Source: Aquila chrysaetos chrysaetos
Taxonomy: Eukaryota > Chordata > Aves > Accipitriformes > Accipitridae
Direction: 5' to 3'
Length of the DNA stretch: 64,000 nucleotides
Assembly: GCF_900496995.4 (NCBI RefSeq)
Contig: NC_044019.1
Location: 4,685,501 to 4,749,500 of the forward strand
Shown here: one piece after another, positions 1-11,043 of the stretch
How positions within the stretch are numbered: position 1 is the first letter of the stretch
Layout of the letters: each line of letters begins with the position of its first letter
The notes under the pieces: generated by a model
Databases searched by the model: none
What the model was told of the DNA's origin: nothing
The model's input: the letters and a program-made list of their open reading frames with translations, nothing else
Position numbers and translations under genes: made by a program

Positions 1-756
1 TTGGGCCAGCAAGATGCTGCTGGGACTGTGCCTCACGCTGGGGCTTGGCTGCAGCTTTGACGTGCCCCTGTGCAAGTCTCAGTGGGGGAATCAAGCAGGC
101 TTGGGGTCACCCCACTTCCACCATCCCCAGACAGCGATTTTGGCTCCAGACTGTGCACCCCTACGGGGGCAGAGAGCAGAAGAGGACTGGTCCTCGCAAT
201 GGCACTGGCACCATTTGCCTCCCACTAAGCTGGATTTTTGGGACTGCTTTGACGACTGACGAGGCGGGTGACACTTGAAGCCTTCCCGCGCTTCCAGCAA
301 GAGTCCTTGGACACCCCAAAAGCCACCCTGCAGCAGAGCCTGTCGCTGTGGGCACTGCAGGGACGAGAAGGCACGAGGAGGTAGAGGTGGGCTCAGGACA
401 AAGCACCCCTCTCTGGGCAGAAGGCTTGTGCAGGACCCCAGCATCACTGTCCCTGTCGCTGTCCCCATCTCTGCCCCACCAGCCCTGAGCTGGCCTCAGG
501 ATGGAGGGCTTGGACCTGACAGCATCATCCCTTCCCCACCGGGAACTGCAGCGGTTCAGCTGGCAAAGACCTCCGTGAGCCTGCTTCTTTGCCGGACACA
601 GCTGCAGCGTTCGCCATCCCCAGGTTAATGGCATCCCTCAGCCAAGCCACCGAAATGGGGGCTCGCTTTGCTGCGCCAGGCTTTCGCAGTGGCTTTCCCT
701 GGAGGCTGCACAAATCCCTCCCTCCTGCTGGAAAATTATAACTCACCCCCCTCCCC

Positions 757-782
757 TTTTTTTTTTAATTAAAAAAAAAAAA
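757..782. repeat. T10-AATT-A12 palindrome
   Basis: Ten T are followed by AATT and twelve A, making a perfect 24-base self-complementary core. The sequence could extrude as a hairpin or be the join of two oppositely oriented A-tails. No transposon body is recognisable on either side. Confidence 0.8.
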
Positions 783-1229
783 CCACTTGATTTGGGCTGG
801 GGTGGGGGGATTTCACTGACTCATGAATGTGCCGCGACTACCTTGGTGTGAGACAGCAGGTCTGTTGTGTAATCCTTGCTTCTCGCCTCTGCGCCGGCTG
901 GTGCTGCTGCCGGACTCCTGCCTGCACGGTGCTGCCTGCACTGTGCTGCCTGTGCTCTGCAGAAGGGCACAAGCAGAAGTAAACTTTGATATATTTTATT
1001 CATTACATGCAGTGTCCTTAGGTGCTGGCTGAAATATATCCAAGAGGGTGATTAGAATGGGGATTAGCAAATAAGCCCTGGTAATGGCACATAATTAATA
1101 CCAGAGTGGATTTCTCTGATTATTGATCTCTTCCCTCCTCCGGGTATGTGGGGATGTGGAAAATGTGTTGGGAGCTGCCTGCAGCAGAGTGCCACTGCGA
1201 GTGTCCAGGGTCTCTGCCAGGCACTGCAG

Positions 1230-1265
1230 ATATACATATATATATATATATATATACACGCACAC
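1230..1265. repeat. TA/CA microsatellite
   Basis: An uninterrupted run of TA dinucleotides passes into CACGCACACG. This is a simple sequence repeat with no sign of coding use. Confidence 0.9.
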
Positions 1266-3346
1266 GTACAAATGTATTCTGTCCTGAAAAATTTGTATAA
1301 TGTCACAAATAAGGTACAACTCGCACATGAATCCGTGCAGAAAATGAGTGCCAGAGAAATACTTGAGCTACCAGCATGACTTCACGGTCATGCACTGTGG
1401 GGGGGATGTGCCTTTCTCCTATTAATCCCTGTTTTCAGGCAATTATTTTCGGTTTTGCGCTACCCTACGTGGAGCTCACAGATGCTCTGACACCCCATAC
1501 CTCCTCGATGCTCCCTAATTTCTGCCTTTCACTACATTGCTGCCCACTGGAGGGTTTGCCATGCGTGCACAGCCATAATCCCAACCAGGAGGTGATTCCC
1601 TGAGCCGGGTGGGGAGTTTGCTGCTAATAGCAGCTTACAGGTCTCAGCCAGGAGAAGGGACACATTATCTCTCCCAGGCTTTCAATTAATGGTATGAAAT
1701 GCACAGCTTGGGCTTAAATCCCTTGATTTTTTTCCCTCCCTGGTGATTATTTGCAAATCAGCTTTTGACCTGATTAGAGCAGAACCTACTTAAAGGAACT
1801 GCAGGGAAAGACCTTAAAAAAAAAAAAAAATCAACTCCATTAAACCAGTAAGACCAAATCATTCAAAATCCTTTGATGTGACGGTTCCTCCCCACCCTTC
1901 GGTCTCGGTAAGGTTACTGTCTCATCACACTTTGTATTCCTGCAGTATCTTTAGCTGGTACGTGACATCTGTTACAATTCACAAGCTTATTCCCATTTTC
2001 CTACCGGATGGGGAGGCCGATGCAGTTAGCGAGGGCAGGAGGGTTGGTTTGGCAAAAGGAGATCCCAGGTCTCCTCACAGCTCCACCCTGCAAATAAGTA
2101 CACATTTAGCTGAAATAGGTATCTGTCTGCTTGGGGTGTCCAGGGAAAGCCGCACTCAGGATTTCAAAGGATGGGGAAAGGCAGTTGGGGTCCCCTCTGT
2201 CTCCCGGGGCAGGGGGATGGATGTCCCCCCCCGTTTGGCAGAAAGAGTAGTGAGTGCAGTTAAACCTGGGGAGGGAGGTTGTGGCCACGTCTGAGACCTG
2301 GCTTTTGGAGTGGAGGAGTAACAGGAGCTCCTCAGGCTGATACTGGAGTGAGATGCGATACCCATTTCAGGAAAAAGAATAAAAAGAAACCAAAACCTAA
2401 CCCGAGTCCCATTACACGGTGGCTGCTTGTGGCTGGGGTAACACACTCGTGGGGTTGCCTCTGCTGCATGGGAGTAGCCATCACCGCCTGCATCCACACG
2501 AGTCCCTGGGCCGTGGGTTTGGGCAACATCTCTGCTCCAGTGACTTCTGCAACAGCTCCTGCAGCCGCTCCCCAACTTGCCAGGGCTCCCCGAAGCCGTG
2601 CTGTGGCATGTAGTGAGCCCCATCCCCATGTCCCCGGCTGCAGACACGGCTGTGCTGGTACCCAGACACCCAGGTTCGCTGTCTGGATGGACAAGGCTGG
2701 TCCAGCCACCAGGCAGGAGCCCCCTGCAATGCCAGCTGGGCATTCTCGTTTAGTTTTGTGGGTGACCTTGCCCATGAACCCCCCCATGTGCCGTACAGCA
2801 CAGGACCCTTGTGCCCCCCCCAGAAAGCTCCAGCTGACCCTGTCACCGGGCTGCTCACGCACAATGGGGACAGCGGTAAAGTCCTGCTGAAGGATCCTGG
2901 GCCTGTTTGGGGCATGAATTTTGGGGAGAAAAACCCACACCATCTCCAGCACAAAGTCAGAGTGAAAACACAGAGCAGCAGCCTGATCCCTCCCTGCCTG
3001 CCTTCGGGAGCATCCCCTGCCCTGGGAGCACAGGGCTTTACGTAACACCGCTCCCCTTTCTGCCCTCCTGCCAGTGGCCAGCAATAACGTTACATAAATA
3101 GCACCAACACTTGTTGGTTTTATGAGATTATTTTGTTACAGACTTTCTGGGAAAAATAAAATTAATGTGGCATGTTAATACCTAAGCCCAGCTTCTCTCC
3201 TTTCCGCTGTTAATTCCTTTGGGTTAGTCCCAATGAAGTGTGTTGGCACAAGGCTGGTGCCAGGGTGGGTGGCAGGGCTGCAGGCACCGACGGGCAGGGA
3301 CAGAAACTTCTCAGAGCTGAAATTCTGCAGAGATGCTGGTGCAAAG

Positions 3347-4187
3347 GTGATGGAGGGGGGACAGGGTGAGAGCGATGGAGAGCGGGAAGGGTTGGTTTGA
3401 GAGCGATGGGGGGGGACAGGGACAGTGGGAGGGTGATGGAGGGGGGATGGGGATGTTGTGAGAAGGATGGAGAGGGGACAGGGATGGTGTCAGAGTGATG
3501 GAGGGGGGGACAGGGACAGTGTCAGAGTGATAGAGGGAGGACAGGAGTGGTGTGAGAGTGATGGAGGGGGAACAGGGATGGTGTGAGAGTGATGGCGGGG
3601 GGGACAGGGAAGCTGTGAGAGCGATGGAGCGGGGACAGGAACAGTGTGGGAGTTATGGAGGGGGGACAGGGAAGGTGTCAGAGTGATGGAGGGGGGACAG
3701 GAACAGTGTGAGAGTTATGGAGGGGGGGACAGGGACGGTGTGAGAGCGATGGAGGAGGGGACAGGGAAGCTGTGAGAGCGATGGAGGGGGGGGGGACAGG
3801 GAAACTGTGAGAGCAATGGAGGGGGGACAGGAACAGTGTGAGAGGGATGGAGGGGGGGACAGGGAAACTGTGAGAGCAATGGAGGGCGGACAGGAACAGC
3901 GCGAGAGGGATGGAGGGGGAGAACAGCGATGGTGTGAGAATGATGGAGAGGGGACAGGGAAGGTGTCAGAGTGATGGAGGGAGGAACAGGGACGGTGGGA
4001 GAGCGATGGAGAGGGGACAGGGAAGGTGTCAGAGTGATGGAGGGAGGAACAGGGACGGCGGGAGAGCGATGGAGAGGGGACAGGGACGGTGTCAGAGTGA
4101 TGGAGGGAGGAACAGGGACGGTGGGAGAGCGATGGAGAGGGCACAGGGACGGTGTCAGAGTGATGGGGGGGGGACAGGGAAGGCGCG
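3347..4187. repeat. Minisatellite, about 31-bp unit with 63-bp higher-order repeat
   Basis: About 27 degenerate copies of a 31-32-base unit fill this block. The plus strand reads roughly GGACAGGGA-GGTGTGAGAG followed by TGATGGAGGGG. At the right end the units pair into an exact 63-bp period: GATGGAGAGGGG recurs at 3942, 4005, 4068 and 4131. Because 63 is a multiple of three, long frames stay open on both strands, which explains the Ser/Pro/His-rich and Gly/Arg-rich apparent proteins here. I treat it as non-coding. It abuts a CpG-rich block on its right. Confidence 0.9.
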
Positions 4188-4545
4188 AGGGCGGTGGGGA
4201 CGGAGGGACAGGGCTGTCCCCCCGAAGGTCCCCAGGCCAGGTCCCAGGCGGCCCCCGAGGCGGCCCGCAGCCTCTCCGGGACGGCGCCACAAGAGGGCAC
4301 TGCAGGAGCCGCCGGCCGGGGCTCCGCTCCGCGCTCCAGCTCCGCCGAGCCGGCGGGAGGGCGGGCGGGTGGGACCCGGCTCCCCCCCGCCCCGGCTCCA
4401 GCCCCGGCAGCGGGGATGTGTGTCCCCCCCACGCTGCGGTCCCCAGCCAAGCCTGGCCTCAGCCCCGCAGGATTTCCCACCGCCCCAGTTCTCCCCTCCC
4501 AGCAGCCCAGCGTTGCCCTGCCCAGAGCGCTGTATTAGCACTTAA
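4188..4545. promoter_or_regulatory. CpG-rich block, possible CpG island
   Basis: The sequence is dense in CpG and G/C-rich words (GGCGGGAGGGCGGGCGGG, GCCGCCGGCCGGGGC), clearly above its surroundings. No transcript can be assigned. It could be a promoter of an unrecognised gene, an enhancer-type island, or GC-rich sequence spread from the neighbouring minisatellite. No TATA box or convincing first exon was found. Confidence 0.4.
4287..4301 (+). promoter_or_regulatory. CTCF-like motif, forward
   Basis: CCACAAGAGGGCACT differs from the usual CTCF core (CCASYAGRKGGCRS) only at the fifth position. It sits inside the CpG-rich block. This is a motif match only; occupancy is unknown. Confidence 0.35.
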
Positions 4546-6742
4546 AAAGACGTTTTTCCCCAGCCCACCGCCCCCCCCTTAACCCTTTCCTCCTGGGACC
4601 CCCCAGTCTCCATGTCATGCCCTCTCCCCCCTCCAGCCTTTACTCCTTTAAGAGGCTGTTACAGCCTCAATTAGCCACAGAGGGGGGGGAATTGCCCCCC
4701 CTGAGTTGCCCCTTCAGGCAGCTGAGCCTAGCCTCCCCCCCCTCGAGCTTTTTGGGGGGCTGGAAGTCACCACACTGGGACTTTGATCTCTTTCTGTCCT
4801 ATGGGCAGAGCAGCCGGTGCCCGGGGGTGTCTGCAGGGGCTGGGTGTGTGACCCACACACCTGGGCATGGTTTTCAGCTCCTTTTGAGCCCATGGGTATT
4901 TTCATCCCACCCCCTCTCAGCCCCCGGGGACAGACACCCTTGTGCTTCAACCCCCGGTTCAGCTGTGTTGAGAAATGCCAATAAATCCCCTCTTTTCAAT
5001 TTGGTCGCCCCATGCCTGCCCATACCCCTCCATTGAGGACCTGAGACCCCCCCCCCAGACCCAAGGGACAGGAGGTCACTGTGGGTTTGCAGCTGCCCTG
5101 TCCCCTGGGTGACGAGTGGTGGAGGTGGGGGACGCTGCCTGGGGCCATTCGGGTGACAAAGGTGGAAGTGGGCACCCCTTATCCCCACCACTCTGTCTCC
5201 CCCTGCCCTACCCACGCAGCATCCCCAGCCCAGCAGAGCCTGTCCCCATGTCCCCCTGCAGTGTCTTGCCCTGGCTCTGGTGGGCTTCCAGCTCTCGGGA
5301 GCCTGTTCCTGCTGCGTGTGGCTGCCAGGCTGCCTGCCCTGCGCTCGCCTTACCGTGCTAAGTGTGTCTTGGTCCAGTTCTCTCTTCCCTGCTAAAGCTC
5401 TTTAAGTCACTGATCTAGTTAAACCTTAGCAATCAGTTTGTTTTGCCCTGCAAGTTAATGTGCCTAATTCCTGCCCGGCTTACTTCTGATGCCCAGCCTG
5501 CAGAGTCCCCGTGCCCACGCGGGAACAGGCACGGTCACATCGTACGTCTCCCCCTGCTCTTGTCCTGGGTGATTTTGACCATGGCAGCCCCACATGGAGT
5601 GGGGTCCCAGGCAAATCCCTTGGTTGCCCCTGTCTCGGCCCCAGGGGATGAGTGGCAGCATGTGGCACGGGCAGGACAGTGCCCAGCGTCCCCAGCTCAG
5701 CGCAGGCGGGAGCGGCCCTGGCAGCAAGATGCAGCCAGAGATGGGTCGGGGATGCTGCAGAGCTGGGCAGCTTTGGACTGGGGTGCAAAGCCATGCCATG
5801 GGGTCTATGCGAGCCTGATGGGTCCCCCAGCATGAGGCTGACCTGCCACCTCTCTCGGGGTCCTGCCCCATGCACCCCACTCCCCGGCAGAGCTGGGACG
5901 CGGCTTGCCTGTGGTGCCCCCACCTCCTTGGCAGAGCTGCCCTGCAGCATCCCCCTCTGCAGACCTGCTCTTGGGTGGAGAAGAGCAGCAGAAAGTGGCT
6001 TGTTCGGTTTCATCCCCCTCCCCACACCCCTTCCAAATTTTTGGGTGTTGAGAAAGGTTTTCTTCAGGCATTTGAACCTTTTTTTAAGGGAATAATTTAA
6101 GGGAAATTGGGTAATTAACCCTGCTACATGTAGGCTCGGGGCTGTGGTTTCTCATGGCCTTTCTTTTTCTAGGAAGGCTGGGCAGGAGGAGGCCATCGGG
6201 CAACAGCCGGGACCGTCCAAGCTGTGATTTTCCAGGGTTCAAGTATCTCTGCCTCTTGCCTCTGTCCCGGGCTTGGCTGAAGCACCCCACGAGCCTCCCG
6301 TCACAGAGTGGTGTCTCTATTTTCAGCCCCTGCTGCCCTAATCCGATCACACGCCTCCGCCTGTGCCGCAGCCAGCTCCTTCCCAAAGCCCACAGGTGCT
6401 TTACGTTACCGGCTTGGGCAGGATCCGGCATCTTCTCCAAGGGCTGTGTCTTTAACAGAGGGGAGTTATCCTCCCACTCCTCTGCAGAGCTGATCCCGAG
6501 CATCCCAGGACCCGCACAAGCCCCCTCCCTACAGCACTGGGGTTTCCCTACACCCACAGCAGACAAATCCACAGCAAGCCCTGGGAAGGGTGATGGAGAG
6601 AGGACTACACCCCAAAATAGCTGTATAATGTGTACAGCAAAGGGCAAGTTGCGGGCGAGTGTTTTTGTCTTGCGCACTGTCCCATCTCATGCGTGGCGGG
6701 GCTGGGGGAGGTGGGAACAGATTCCCCCCTGCGACCCCTAAA

Positions 6743-6773
6743 AGATATATATATATATAGATAGATAGATATA
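6743..6773. repeat. TA and GATA microsatellite
   Basis: A TA run is followed by about four ATAG/GATA units. It is a simple repeat and also a cluster of GATA-factor core words, although such matches are expected by construction. Confidence 0.9.
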
Positions 6774-7524
6774 AACCAACACCCTACCCTGGTGTTGGGA
6801 TGTACAGCACAGAGACACTAAGAGAGACAACCCCTCCCCTGCACGCTTCGTTCGGCCATCCCTGCTAATCCTCAGCAATCCGACATGACGGGAGACCTGT
6901 AACCTGATCACGGTTCATTAAGGGGTTTAAAGAGATTAATTGTCAAAAGCACCAGTTATTGCTTGCAGCTCCCCCCAACCTGCTGCCTCCCCCCCCGGCG
7001 AGGACCCGGAGGTCCCTGGGCTCTGCACATCGTGGTGTCTGTGAGGATCTCTTAAAATTGCAATGGTGTAATCCTCAAAACTAATGAGTTTGGGGTTCTA
7101 GGGTTCTCCTTCCAGAGGTGGGGGAGGCAGAGGCAGCTCCGGGTTTTCACCTGCAAGACGGTGGCACATCCCGGTTCCAGCACGTGGTGCTTATCCCCTC
7201 CGTGCCGGTGCGTGTCTGCAAAACGGGTGGCACCCTTGGTATCCCTGAGCTGGGGCTTGCACGCTGCCATGACTCTGAAGGTGGGGATATAAGGAAAAAA
7301 AGCCCCACATTTTTCCAACCCTCTGTTGTTTGAAGGTGGGGTCATTCAACCAGCAAAGCTCATTTGGCAGACCTAAAACTGGGATGGCTTTTGGGGCTCG
7401 AGCGATCCCAGCACAGGGGCACACAGTGCTGGTCCTGCTGCCTGGCTCCTGCGAAGGACCGAGCTTCTGGAGCCCCGTGAGTGTGCGATGGCAGAGCTGA
7501 GTGGCTTTGCTATGCCTCGAGCAT

Positions 7525-7567
7525 GGAAGGAGGGCAGGCAGGAAGGAAAGAAGGAAGGAAGGAAGGT
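7525..7567. repeat. GGAA-rich microsatellite
   Basis: Interrupted GGAA/GGCA tetranucleotide repeats occupy this stretch, all purine except for a few C. Confidence 0.85.
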
Positions 7568-8375
7568 AGAGAAAAGAAAAGCAACCCACATCCCTTCTTT
7601 CTCTTCCCTCTCCCACACCTGCAGGGGTGGTGGAACTGCAGCACCAGCGAGCTCATTCCCATGCCGTGGGATGGCTGACACCAGGAGCCCCAGCCTTTTT
7701 GGATGGAAATAACCCCCGGGGAGGGCACTGCACCCACCACCCCGCGCGGGACCCCCAGGCACCATCAGTCATCGAGACCCACCGACGTCCCTGGGGTGCG
7801 TCAGCCCAATGCCAGCCTGCCGGCCCCGGCACCGCTGACGCGCGGCCAGGCTGACGCTGGGGACTATATTGGTCGGTGACAGGCAGGAAAGGAATCCGCG
7901 GAGAGAAGCCAAGCGGCAGGCTCTTCTCGGCTCTCCCCGTCGCCTCGCCTCTTATGGAGAGGAGCAGGAGGGAAGAGGGGCCGGGAGCAGCTCCCGTTAT
8001 GGAGAAGCCCTGGGGAAGCCCTGACTTGCATGGGCACCCAGCAGGGCCCCAGCAGCCTCCATCCACCCCAGCAGGACACAGCGGGGATGACGTGCTTGGG
8101 ACATGCCATAATCCATGAGGACAACCCCGAGACACGACTTGAAGCCGCCCGGCCACGGTGGGACAGGGGATCCTGCCCTTGCTGCGGCCGGTCAGGGGAG
8201 GTGGGTTTCCCCCGGGAGATGCACTGGTTACCCCCAGGTTTTAGGCAGCTGCCAGGCATGCCGGGAGCTCCCCGTGCACGGGCAGAGGGACTTGTTGCAA
8301 TAAAGCACACAGGGATTTCAAAACCAGCGGGACCACAGGCAGGGCTGACACCTTTACATTACAGGTGATGCCTCC

Positions 8376-8400
8376 TGGAGAGGAGGAGGAGGAGGAAGAG
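8376..8400. repeat. GGA trinucleotide repeat
   Basis: Seven or so GGA/GAA triplets in a row form a short polypurine tract. Confidence 0.8.
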
Positions 8401-10969
8401 CTCTCACCGGGCATTGGGGACTTGGCTGGGAGCAGCCAGGCCATTAACCTGGCCTCACCCCGGGGCTTTCTGTGCTCCTAATACCCAATTAGTGCTGACC
8501 CTCGATGCTCAGGGGTCAGCCACTCTCTGCCAAGGCATGAGCAGAAGGACCTTGCAGGTGGTCACGGGGGTGCTCAGTGCCACTGGGTGCTCTGGCGGGT
8601 CGGGGCTGATGCCGGTGCATCAGCCTTTACCTTTTGCACGGGCTTGTTTTCTGATTCCCGCATCGTTTCCAAGAAAAACTGGGTGGATGGGGAGTGCGCC
8701 GCTCCCAGCGCCCGGGCCCAGGGAATGGCTGCGGTGAGGGAGCGGCATCGAGCCTGTGTCGCTGCACCAGCGGTGTCAGGGCAGGAGGGATTTTTGGTCC
8801 TCAGCTGTTGTCTGAGGACTGCAGGATGGTCTCACTTTACAGGTGATAGAAAATGATGCTTTAAGGTACTGCAGCCACAGGGAAAAGCCTCAAGATATGA
8901 ACCCCGGAGAGTCTAAATGGTAGATGGAACCCCCCCCCAAGCACAGAGTTGCCACCACAGGGGCGAGGGTCCGGGGGAGATTTAGGGTGGGCTGTGTGGC
9001 ACGGCCACATCGTGGCCGATGGCACCAGCGAGGAAGGGCGTCCGGCATCCGATATGCAAAGCCCCACTCTGACAGCTCGGTGCTGCCACCGCACAATGTT
9101 GCTCAGCTTCATACACAGAAGGATTTTGGGGTAGATTTGTGGTCCTTGGGGACCACAGGAGCTTTGAGCGTCTTTGGCACAGGCGGCAGGGCAGAGCCCC
9201 ACCAGAGCTGGGCACCAGTACAGCCCTGAATGCCCCTGCCCTGGTGCCCAGCAGGGTTTTCTACGGCCAGCCGAGAGCGATGCCCTTTTGCTGGGGTGCA
9301 AATTAAAAGCCTCTTTGTGCAAATCCATAGAGCATAAAGAGGTTTGAAACCTGGGCAGCTCAGCACAGCGACAGGTCAGGGCATGGTTGAACCCCCCCCG
9401 GACCAAGTCCGGCTCCCCGGGAACCTCCCCCCGGAGCTGGAGAAGCAAACGCTCCTGCTCTTTCCCATGTGTTATTGCACTGTGCAAATATTTGCTTTGG
9501 AAAGCGCTGCCTTGCCCCAAGCCCCGCAGCCAAGGCCGGCCCTGGCAGGAAGGCTGCTCGCACCAGGCACGGGGGACGGATCCTGCTCAGATGCAAACCC
9601 ATGCACTTTATTGAAGGGAAACAACCGGCCCGGAGCTGACCTTGTGCTCCGGGGATGCTCCGCAGGGACTCAGAACCTTCCTTGGAGCAGGGTGGGGAGA
9701 TGCTGTCACAGCCCATGGAGCTCGTGGGCTGCGGCGAGGTGACCCTCCTGCTCCAGCCCCTCCTCGGCCACCTCCACAGCCGGGAAATCACCCAGTAAAG
9801 GGAGCAGCGGGGCCGGAGGGGAGGTCAGCACCCCATCCCGCAGCACCCCAGGATGCAGGGAGCGTGGGAGAGGCATGCAAGGTGCTCAGGGCTATTCGGG
9901 GTCCACGCCGGGCTTGGAGCCCCCCAAAATCCTAGGAGATGGGCTGGGGATACACCTGCAGAGGGAAGAGCCCTGGACTGGGAAGCTGCTTGAAGGTGTC
10001 AGAGGGAAATCCCAGCCCTTTTGTGCTATTTTTCAACCCCCCCTTTGCTCCTAAAAATGCACTTTTGGCTGGCGGGCAGCAGGAGGGAGATTTGTGGTGG
10101 GAGCCAGGCACGGTTGGGGGGGCTTCAGGGCAGGAATTTGGGGCAGGGCCCCCTGCGGTGGCAGCGTTTCTGGCTCTGCCCGCGCTCCCCAGCCCTGGCC
10201 TCCGCACCGCCGGGAGCCGGACCAGCCCTCGGCGTCTGGGACACTGGCCTTTGTTTCGGAGAATAAAGTTAGCGCTGTTACTCAGCCTGTCGCTATTCCA
10301 GCAATTCCTGCCTCCACTTTCGCTCGGCAGCGGGGAAACATTCCTGCCTGGGGGCTGCCAAGAAAAATACCCACCGGAGGGACACGCAGGGATGGGGACT
10401 GGCAGCACCATGGTGGCAGGGGATGGCTGTGGGATCGTGGCTCCCCTGGGATGGGCATTGCACCCCGGCTGCGGGTTGGTGCCCATTTTGCATCCCGTAA
10501 GAGCCCATTCCCAGCATGGGACACCAGTAACCCATCCCATCAATGTGATGGGTGGCTTGTGGTCCCGTGGGTGACCAAAGAGCAACCAGAGGACACGGGG
10601 ACAAGGTGTGTCACCTCTGGTGTGTCCCAGAGGTGAAGCGTTATCACTGAGTGCCACCGATTTCCATGGAAAGTTTTGCTGATGCCAGCGGGGCTCCCAC
10701 GGCCGCAGCCACATGGAGCCACATATTTTTTTTCCGCCTGCTTTCTGCCCTTTACCTTGTGATAGGCAAAGCCAACAGCCCGTCCCCGGGGTCCCTCTGA
10801 CCCCAGGAACCTGTCACATCCTCATGCTGCTCCCCCGCTATCACCCCAAGCGGAAAAAAGGCAGATGCCCCGATAACCCCTCTCTGAGGGGTAAAATAAC
10901 CACTTTGAGCAAAAACTGTGGCCTCTGCCAGCTCCCACACGCCGGCTACCGACCGGCTGCCTGTGGCTG

Positions 10970-11043
10970 CAGGGGGTCTGCGGGCCAGGGCTGCGGGCAG
11001 GGTCTGCGGGTATGGGCTGCGGGCATGGGCTGCGGGCAGGATT
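10970..11043. repeat. Short GC-rich tandem repeat (TGCGGGCATGGGC-like)
   Basis: Five or six degenerate copies of a unit of about 14 bases built on CTGCGGGCAGGG/CTGCGGGCATGGG are in tandem. No coding role is apparent. Confidence 0.8.

Larger units (their letters stand above)
1..3340. other. Intergenic sequence, no gene seen
   Basis: No open frame here resembles a known protein and none shows splice-linked coding structure. The stretch alternates GC-rich unique sequence with small AT-rich islands. It contains a T/A palindrome near 770, a TA microsatellite near 1240, an A-run near 1816 and a palindromic octamer-like ATTTGCAAAT at 1749-1758. An AT-rich block at about 3080-3190 looks like ordinary non-coding sequence. 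Confidence 0.6.

Noticed and set aside
2332..3084. Minus-strand frame of 250 codons
   Set aside because: No similarity to known families, phenylalanine-rich end from a low-complexity A-rich tract, and other frames over the same bases are equally open.
3347..4187. CRISPR array
   Set aside because: The repeats are contiguous and degenerate with no unique spacers, and the genome is eukaryotic.
3653..4480. Minus-strand open frame of 275 codons rich in Ser, Pro and His
   Set aside because: It is the translation of the tandem minisatellite; the 63-bp period keeps it open. The opposite strand is equally open and no known domain is present.
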